Below, piece after piece: positions 59,113 to 64,000 of a stretch of 64,000 bases of DNA. The stretch spans positions 309,953 to 373,952 of the forward strand of contig NZ_JALIRM010000002.1 in the NCBI RefSeq assembly GCF_022900255.1. Reading direction: 5' to 3'. How positions within the stretch are numbered: the first letter of the stretch is position 1; every line of letters begins with the position of its first letter. The stretch comes from Lederbergia wuyishanensis. GTDB taxonomy: Bacteria > Bacillota > Bacilli > Bacillales > Bacillaceae_C. The translations under genes and the position numbers were made by a program. The notes below the pieces were generated by a model. It was not told the DNA's origin. It saw only the letters and a program-made list of their open reading frames with translations, and searched no databases.

Positions 59113-59944
59113 CATACCCCTCCATTTCCAACAAAAATTCCATCAAAAGGTTTTTTAAAACAAATAATCGATATTCATTTGATCCTTCTATGTCATTGAG
59201 GATTGGTTCAGGTATCTGATTAATGGCATTTTCAATTCTGCTCTCAATTGGTAAAGCCACATTATTTATTTCATTTTCCATTGCTAATGAGCGGAAGGGA
59301 AATGGGCAGATTCCACTGAATGCCATGCGAAGATAACCATTCACATTCATTGCAGTGCCTGTAATAAGGGGGTAGCCAGTTTCCCATTGTTTTCTTATTT
59401 TTCGCGAAATGAAAGGGAAATTCAAAAAAACTGATTCTGTTCGTATATTTACGAGTAAATCACCTTCTTCTAACCGTAGTTCTTTATTAAAAATGGTGTT
59501 GATGGGAACTTGTTTTACACCTTGAGTACTAGCTATAAGGAGATAACTATCCGCGAGTAGAAAAGGCAAGACGGCTTCCCGATAAAAAATTTTTCCGCAA
59601 ATATTACCTCCAATTGTGATCTTATTCCTAGCAGTTTGATCTGCAATTTCGCTAGAAACACTTGTTAATAATGGAAAAGAATTATCTTTTTCGATTGTGG
59701 TCAAAGGGACAGAGGCACCTATAATGAGAGATTGGTTGTTTTTATTTAATATTGCACATTCCGGAATTCCTTTAATATCAATGATGGATCCTGGGTTATC
59801 TATGTTTAGCCTGCCAAATGTTAAAATCTCTGTTCCGCCTGAAAAATACATAGGTTGTTTATTGGCCCTTCTTAGTTCTTGAAATAATTCTACTGCGGCA
59901 GGTAAATTTGTTGGCTTATAGTACTCAATCTTCGCTGGTAACAT
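59105..59944 (-). CDS. FAD subunit of a molybdenum hydroxylase (CoxM/XdhB-like)
   Basis: 279 residues, vanillyl-alcohol-oxidase-type FAD domain: YYKPTNLPAAVELFQEL, YFSGGTEIL (FAD pyrophosphate) and NKITIGGNICGKIFYREAVLP. The GGNICG is the family's FAD motif. A C-terminal CODH-flavoprotein-type domain follows. It links the [2Fe-2S] subunit to the final acceptor. Begins 2 bp after the large subunit. Confidence 0.88.
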   Translation of the reverse strand: MLPAKIEYYKPTNLPAAVELFQELRRANKQPMYFSGGTEILTFGRLNIDNPGSIIDIKGIPECAILNKNNQSLIIGASVPLTTIEKDNSFPLLTSVSSEIADQTARNKITIGGNICGKIFYREAVLPFLLADSYLLIASTQGVKQVPINTIFNKELRLEEGDLLVNIRTESVFLNFPFISRKIRKQWETGYPLITGTAMNVNGYLRMAFSGICPFPFRSLAMENEINNVALPIESRIENAINQIPEPILNDIEGSNEYRLFVLKNLLMEFLLEMEGYDG

Positions 59945-59946
59945 GT

Positions 59947-62265
59947 TTATCTCTCATCCTCCTTTGTCCTCCAAATTAATTCAGGACTGAGAGGCAAATG
60001 ATTAAGATTTATTTGAACTCCTGCCGATAAAGCATTTCCAAGTGCTGCTGGCATCCCTATAAGACCATGTTCTCCGACCCCCCTAGCTCCATATGGTGCA
60101 TCGATTTGAGGAGTTTCTACAAACTCTATAAAATATTTAGGCTGTTCACCATATCGTAGCGGGCGATATGTTCTTAATTGGGGGTTTAGAACTCTACCAT
60201 ATTCATCAAAGATAAACGTCTCCCTGCCTGCAAATGACAAACCCATACTCATTGCTCCCATTACTTGCCCTTTAGCTCCAGCAAGATTTAAAACCTTTCC
60301 GATATCAATGACTGAATAGGCATTAATGAGTCGATACTGGTAGGTCCTTGTATCAATTTCTATCTCGACTCCTTGAGCTCCGACCGTCCACTCAGGTCCA
60401 GGTTTCCCCGCACCTGTTTCTGGGTCTAACCTTGTAATATGCCTGAGCGTATACGTTCCGCTTCCGATAATTTGTCCGCCAACCGTATTCCCATTAGGGT
60501 AAACAAATCCGTAAGCAATATCTTTAACATCCACGTTTATGGAAGGATCATCTCGTAAAAATACCTTTTCATACCCGACTTCTAAATCCTCAATCGGTGC
60601 ACGTAATATACAAGAAGCTCTTTCTTTTAATTGAGTAATTGCGTCGTCTGCTGCTTTTAAAAGGGCCCTCCCAGCCATAAAGATTCCTCTACTCGCAACT
60701 GTTTTCCAATGCTCGGGCGTACTTTGGGTATTTACTGGCATTTGAACGTAAATTTTTTCAATTGGCATTTTCATTCTTTCGGCTAAAATTTGAGCCAGCA
60801 CCGTCTTTGTCCCTGTTCCAATTTCAATTACACCTGATATTAAATTGATACTTCCATCAGGGTTAAACGTTAAAATAACTCCTGAACTTGCGTTGGAATC
60901 AATGGTAGAGTTTTTCCAAATGCAACTAATCCCTTTTGCCCTTATTTTGTGCTGATCGAGTTTGATAATTTGTCCATTATCCCAATTCATCAATTCTCTA
61001 AGTTTGGAAATACATTTTTGCAAGTTCCCGATATTACTGGAGTTTAATAAAACTTGGGTAGGTGATGTATCCCCAGGTTTAATGGCATTTATATATCTAA
61101 AATGAAGGGGGTCTATATTCAATTTATTGGCTAGAATATCCATCGTTCTTTCAAAAGTAAAGTGAACTTCTGAATGGCTAAATCCTCTAAAAGGAGCTGG
61201 ATAAGGATGGTTCGTATACATGCAAAATGAATCACAGAATACATTCTCTATATGATAGGGTCCTGTGCAATCGACCGCCCCTGCTCTTGATAAATCGATT
61301 GCCTTATCAGAGTAAGCACCGCCATCCCATAAATAAACCAGTTCAGCAACCTTTAACAATCCGTCATTAGTACATCCTAGTTTTACCTTTGCCTCAAGCC
61401 CAATATGCCCCGGAGAAGTGACCATATCTTCTTCCCTAGTATTTACGATTTTAACGGGTCTGCCATCCACTGCCCTCGATGCGATGTAGGCTAGGATTTC
61501 CAATTGAACGGATGCTTTCCCCCCATAAGCTCCCCCAACTAAAGGAGTATGTACGACGATGTTTCCAACTGGTATTTCGAAGTAATCAGAAATCAGTTTT
61601 TTTATCATAAAGGGAGCCTGGGAAGAAGAAGTTATTTCAACTATTCCACTCTCATGAATTTGGGCAAACGAACACCTTGTTTCCATTGCCACGTGGTCTG
61701 ATGGATGAAAGGAGAAGGTGGCTTCTGCCGTTACAGTGCTCTCATTCCACCCTTTTTCTAAATTTCCTTTACGAATTTTTATTTTTGAAGCGATATTCGT
61801 TCCGGGTACGGGAAACGCTCCGGGTGTTTTTTTATAACTTCCTAGATTTTCATGAATGATGGGGGCATCTGGCCGAAGTGCTTCACTTGGAGAGTTAACG
61901 ACTGGCAGAGGTTCATAAGTAACGTCTAGATTATTTGCTCCTAGTTCAGCCAGACGAAGGTTATCCGCAACAACAATTGCGACTACTTCCCCGAAATAAC
62001 GTACTCGGTCGAATGCTATTGGTGGCCTATCACGAAGTTCTTCTCCAGTGAGCGGTAAATTTCCTCCAGTAATAATGGCGTGAATTCCTTTCATTCTTCG
62101 TGTTTTCGTGTCATCTATATTTACTATTTTTGCATGACCGTATGGACTCATCACAATTTTTCCATATAGCATTCCTTTTGTTTCAAAATCATTTGTATAT
62201 CTAGCCTTTCCAGTAACTTTTTCCAAAGACTCTTTACGGTAAATGCTATGTCCTATAATGCTCAT
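59947..62265 (-). CDS. Molybdopterin-binding large subunit of a xanthine-dehydrogenase-family hydroxylase
   Basis: About 772 residues. N-terminal a/b hammerhead (RKESLEKVTGKARYTNDFET), the large Mo domain with VGGAYGGKASVQLE and PAPFRGFSHSEVHFTFE, and the catalytic glutamate in GARGVGEHGLIG (E732). Substrate could be a purine, aldehyde or N-heterocycle; it cannot be assigned. No XdhC or cofactor-maturation gene is adjacent. The first ATG has no ribosome binding site, so the one 18 nt inside is chosen. First gene of the operon. Confidence 0.9.
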   Translation of the reverse strand: MSIIGHSIYRKESLEKVTGKARYTNDFETKGMLYGKIVMSPYGHAKIVNIDDTKTRRMKGIHAIITGGNLPLTGEELRDRPPIAFDRVRYFGEVVAIVVADNLRLAELGANNLDVTYEPLPVVNSPSEALRPDAPIIHENLGSYKKTPGAFPVPGTNIASKIKIRKGNLEKGWNESTVTAEATFSFHPSDHVAMETRCSFAQIHESGIVEITSSSQAPFMIKKLISDYFEIPVGNIVVHTPLVGGAYGGKASVQLEILAYIASRAVDGRPVKIVNTREEDMVTSPGHIGLEAKVKLGCTNDGLLKVAELVYLWDGGAYSDKAIDLSRAGAVDCTGPYHIENVFCDSFCMYTNHPYPAPFRGFSHSEVHFTFERTMDILANKLNIDPLHFRYINAIKPGDTSPTQVLLNSSNIGNLQKCISKLRELMNWDNGQIIKLDQHKIRAKGISCIWKNSTIDSNASSGVILTFNPDGSINLISGVIEIGTGTKTVLAQILAERMKMPIEKIYVQMPVNTQSTPEHWKTVASRGIFMAGRALLKAADDAITQLKERASCILRAPIEDLEVGYEKVFLRDDPSINVDVKDIAYGFVYPNGNTVGGQIIGSGTYTLRHITRLDPETGAGKPGPEWTVGAQGVEIEIDTRTYQYRLINAYSVIDIGKVLNLAGAKGQVMGAMSMGLSFAGRETFIFDEYGRVLNPQLRTYRPLRYGEQPKYFIEFVETPQIDAPYGARGVGEHGLIGMPAALGNALSAGVQINLNHLPLSPELIWRTKEDER

Positions 62266-62531
62266 CGTTCCTTTCACCCCCATCTGATTAGGGCATGCTA
62301 TTTCATCTTATGATGTTGGTGACAGTTAACATTCATCAATTTGAAGAAATAGTAATGACTAAAATGATAGAAAAAATATTTTTTAAAGTAAGCTGCCTTT
62401 TTATCGCAGCTTGTCTCTTAGCGATTTTTCTATTTTTGAAACCAATTTTATCTTTTTCTATAATTTATCCATTTTTAGCAATATTTTGGTACAATTAGAG
62501 GAGGGAATTTAGATTTCCAGGAGGTATCATT
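62266..62531. other. Divergent promoter region
   Basis: Contains an extended -10-type TGGTACAAT (62487-62495) upstream of the HD-GYP gene. A 46-codon hydrophobic plus-strand frame (62358-62498) lacks a ribosome binding site. Confidence 0.5.
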
Positions 62532-63620
62532 GTGAAAGTTAGAGTAGAAGAATTAATGGTGGGTTGTATTTTAAATAAGGATGTAATGGGGAAGACAAAT
62601 AATCCACTTATACCTGTTAATACGACATTGAATGAAATGCATTTAGAAGTATTAAAATCTTTTCTTATAAAAGAAGTTGATATAGAAAGCAAATTAGAGA
62701 ATGGTGAACTTTTTAGTGGATTAGGTACGGAAGATTCACCAAGTCTTTCGGAAGTGAAAACTTCACCAGCATTATCATTTTTGGACTATTATGGTCAAGC
62801 AGTAGAGCAGTATAAAAAGGAATTTTTGTCTTGGCAATCAGGATTAGGAGTTAATATATCTAATATAAGAAATATTTTATTGCCACTATATGAGAAGGCT
62901 CAGGAAAATAAAGAGTGGATTCGTAAAATACATCGCTATTCAAATAAAGAAGATTATTATTATCATCATCCAATTGCCGTTGCGTTGATTGCAAGTTTTA
63001 TTGCAAAGGGATTAGGATATGACAATGGTCAATGCTTACAAATTGCTTTAGCGGGCTGCCTCGCAGATTGCGGTATGGCTAAAATAAATGAATCCTCTTT
63101 TATGAATACAAGATCCCTTAATGAACAAGATTGGAACGAAATTAAGAAACACCCTGTACATAGTTATCAAATGGTAAAAAATATTCCGTTATTGAAAACG
63201 GAAACAAAAATAGCTATTTTGCAACATCATGAACGATTAGACGGTTCGGGATATCCAATTGGAGAAATGGGAAAACGAGTTCAAATGCAGTCTCAAATTG
63301 TAGCAATTGCCGATATATATCATGCTATGACAGCGGAACGGCCATATAAAAACATGCAATCCCCATTTAAATCATTACAAGTGATGGAAGAAGACCAATT
63401 TGGGAAATTACATATCTCTATATTGAAAGTATTAATTTCTGCAATTGCCTCACTTCCAGTCGGAACAACGGTTAAGCTTTCAGATGGACAGTTTGGAAAA
63501 GTTATTTATGTAAAACAAGATGCAATGCTAAGACCTTTGGTGAAAATCTTAGATACCGGAGAAATTCTTGATTTAGAAAAAAAGAGAAATATATATATTA
63601 CTTCGATTATTGGAAGCTAG
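62532..63620 (+). CDS. HD-GYP domain protein with a degenerate HD motif
   Basis: 362 residues. An N-terminal ~120-residue region resembles the dimerising part of such regulators. The HD-GYP domain spans ~140-290: H145/H146 (YYHHPIAVALIAS), H207, HHERLDGSGYP (232-242) and AIADIYHAMTAERPY (D261) are intact. The eponymous HD is A178-D179 (LADCG where LHDIGK is usual), so a metal ligand is lost. GTG start behind AGGAGG. HD-GYP enzymes hydrolyse c-di-GMP; this one may bind without hydrolysing. Located between the Mo hydroxylase and the rrn operon. Confidence 0.85.
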   Translation: MKVRVEELMVGCILNKDVMGKTNNPLIPVNTTLNEMHLEVLKSFLIKEVDIESKLENGELFSGLGTEDSPSLSEVKTSPALSFLDYYGQAVEQYKKEFLSWQSGLGVNISNIRNILLPLYEKAQENKEWIRKIHRYSNKEDYYYHHPIAVALIASFIAKGLGYDNGQCLQIALAGCLADCGMAKINESSFMNTRSLNEQDWNEIKKHPVHSYQMVKNIPLLKTETKIAILQHHERLDGSGYPIGEMGKRVQMQSQIVAIADIYHAMTAERPYKNMQSPFKSLQVMEEDQFGKLHISILKVLISAIASLPVGTTVKLSDGQFGKVIYVKQDAMLRPLVKILDTGEILDLEKKRNIYITSIIGS

Positions 63621-63665
63621 TAATCGACATACTTTTTTTACCATTAAAATTTTTAAAAAAAACTC

Positions 63666-63694
63666 TTGCATGGTTTGTATAAAGTTGTTATATT
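63666..63694 (+). promoter_or_regulatory. rrn promoter P1
   Basis: TTGCAT and TATATT with 17-bp spacing, ~195 bp upstream of the 16S gene. Confidence 0.6.
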
Positions 63695-63739
63695 AATACA
63701 TGTGCTTCTTAAGCACTCGAAAAACTTTTAAAAAACATA

Positions 63740-63768
63740 TTGACATTGGAATTGATCAGTGTTATTAT
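63740..63768 (+). promoter_or_regulatory. rrn promoter P2
   Basis: Consensus TTGACA and TATTAT with 17-bp spacing, ~120 bp upstream of the 16S gene. Tandem promoters are typical of Bacillus rrn operons. Confidence 0.7.
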
Positions 63769-63801
63769 ATAAAAGTTGCTTTTAAAAAACTAATAAGAGT
63801 T

Positions 63802-63887
63802 TGATCTTTGAAAACTGAACAAAACGAACGTTAAAATTATTTTTAAAACAATGGTTTTAAACCATTGCCAGCAAATGAGCTACAAAC
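63802..63887 (+). promoter_or_regulatory. rrn leader with boxA-like antitermination element
   Basis: TGATCTTTG (63802-63810) resembles boxA, followed by AAAACTGAACAAAACG, characteristic of Bacillus rrn leaders. CAATGGTTT/AAACCATTG forms a hairpin at ~63849-63867. Confidence 0.55.
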
Positions 63888-64000
63888 TTCAATGAGAGTT
63901 TGATCCTGGCTCAGGACGAACGCTGGCGGCGTGCCTAATACATGCAAGTCGAGCGAATGGATGGGAGCTTGCTCCCTGAAGTTAGCGGCGGACGGGTGAG
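63888..64000 (+). rRNA. rrs: 16S ribosomal RNA, 5' part (cut by window edge)
   Basis: AGAGTTTGATCCTGGCTCAG begins at 63895, corresponding to E. coli position 8. Continues with GACGAACGCTGGCGGCGTGC and the Bacillus-type variable region V1. The mature 5' end is estimated at 63888; the gene continues beyond the window. Confidence 0.97.

Noticed and set aside
62295..62498. 67-codon hydrophobic plus-strand frame
   Set aside because: No ribosome binding site, AT-rich composition alone explains the hydrophobic residues, and it lies in the promoter region.

Overview
The window is the replication-origin region of a low-GC, endospore-forming Firmicute of the Bacillaceae (Bacillus sensu lato). Support for this comes from the gene order rpmH-dnaA-dnaN-yaaA-recF-remB-gyrB-gyrA-rrn on the plus strand and yidC, jag, mnmE, mnmG, rsmG, noc, parA, parB, ychF, rpsF-ssb-rpsR, yybS-gdpP-rplI and the replicative helicase on the minus strand. 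Strong AGGAGG-type ribosome binding sites, frequent TTG/GTG starts, a sporulation gene (yyaC), a Spo0E-like phosphatase and two parS sites agree with it. The species cannot be fixed from the sequence alone.

Layout. 1-5.4 kb: the end of an unknown membrane protein, a secreted repeat protein coupled to a Spo0E-like phosphatase, and a PadR/HAAS regulatory pair. 5.5-11.8 kb: a 21-bp tandem repeat and the complete seven-gene Mrp Na+/H+ antiporter operon, preceded by a leader that can fold into two hairpins with complementary loops. 12-17.6 kb: a KdpD-like universal-stress domain protein, a secreted GH16 glycanase behind a cre-like site, a cadC-cadA metal-efflux operon with a clear promoter and operator, and a small membrane-anchored protein. 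17.8-31.9 kb: helD, a DinB-fold protein, dnaB, rplI-gdpP-yybS, rpsR-ssb-rpsF and several conserved small genes. 32-40.3 kb: parB-parA, an aminoglycoside-phosphotransferase-like kinase, noc, rsmG, mnmG, mnmE. 40.5-45.9 kb: four or five envelope-related genes (TIM-barrel epimerase, LtaS-like enzyme, DedA-PAP2-like fusion, PepSY protein) separating mnmE from jag. In B. subtilis these two genes are neighbours. 46-48.5 kb: jag, yidC, rnpA, rpmH. 48.9-50.9 kb: bipartite oriC flanking dnaA, with many DnaA boxes, a DnaA-trio-like tract and an AT-rich unwinding region. 50.9-58.5 kb: dnaN, yaaA, recF, remB, gyrB, gyrA. 58.6-62.3 kb: a three-subunit molybdenum hydroxylase on the minus strand. 62.5-64 kb: an HD-GYP protein with a degenerate HD motif, tandem rRNA promoters and the first about 113 nt of a 16S rRNA gene.

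Function. The core is the replication initiation, chromosome segregation, tRNA-modification and protein-export cluster, transcribed away from oriC on both arms. Ion and second-messenger homeostasis recurs: Mrp antiporter, a KdpD-like Usp protein, the c-di-AMP phosphodiesterase GdpP and a metal-efflux ATPase. Interspersed small repeats (a family of about 100 bp with three near-complete copies and one fragment, plus a hairpin-rich element between dnaN and yaaA) mark intergenic regions near the origin. The most interesting unexplained item is the structured leader of the mrp operon.
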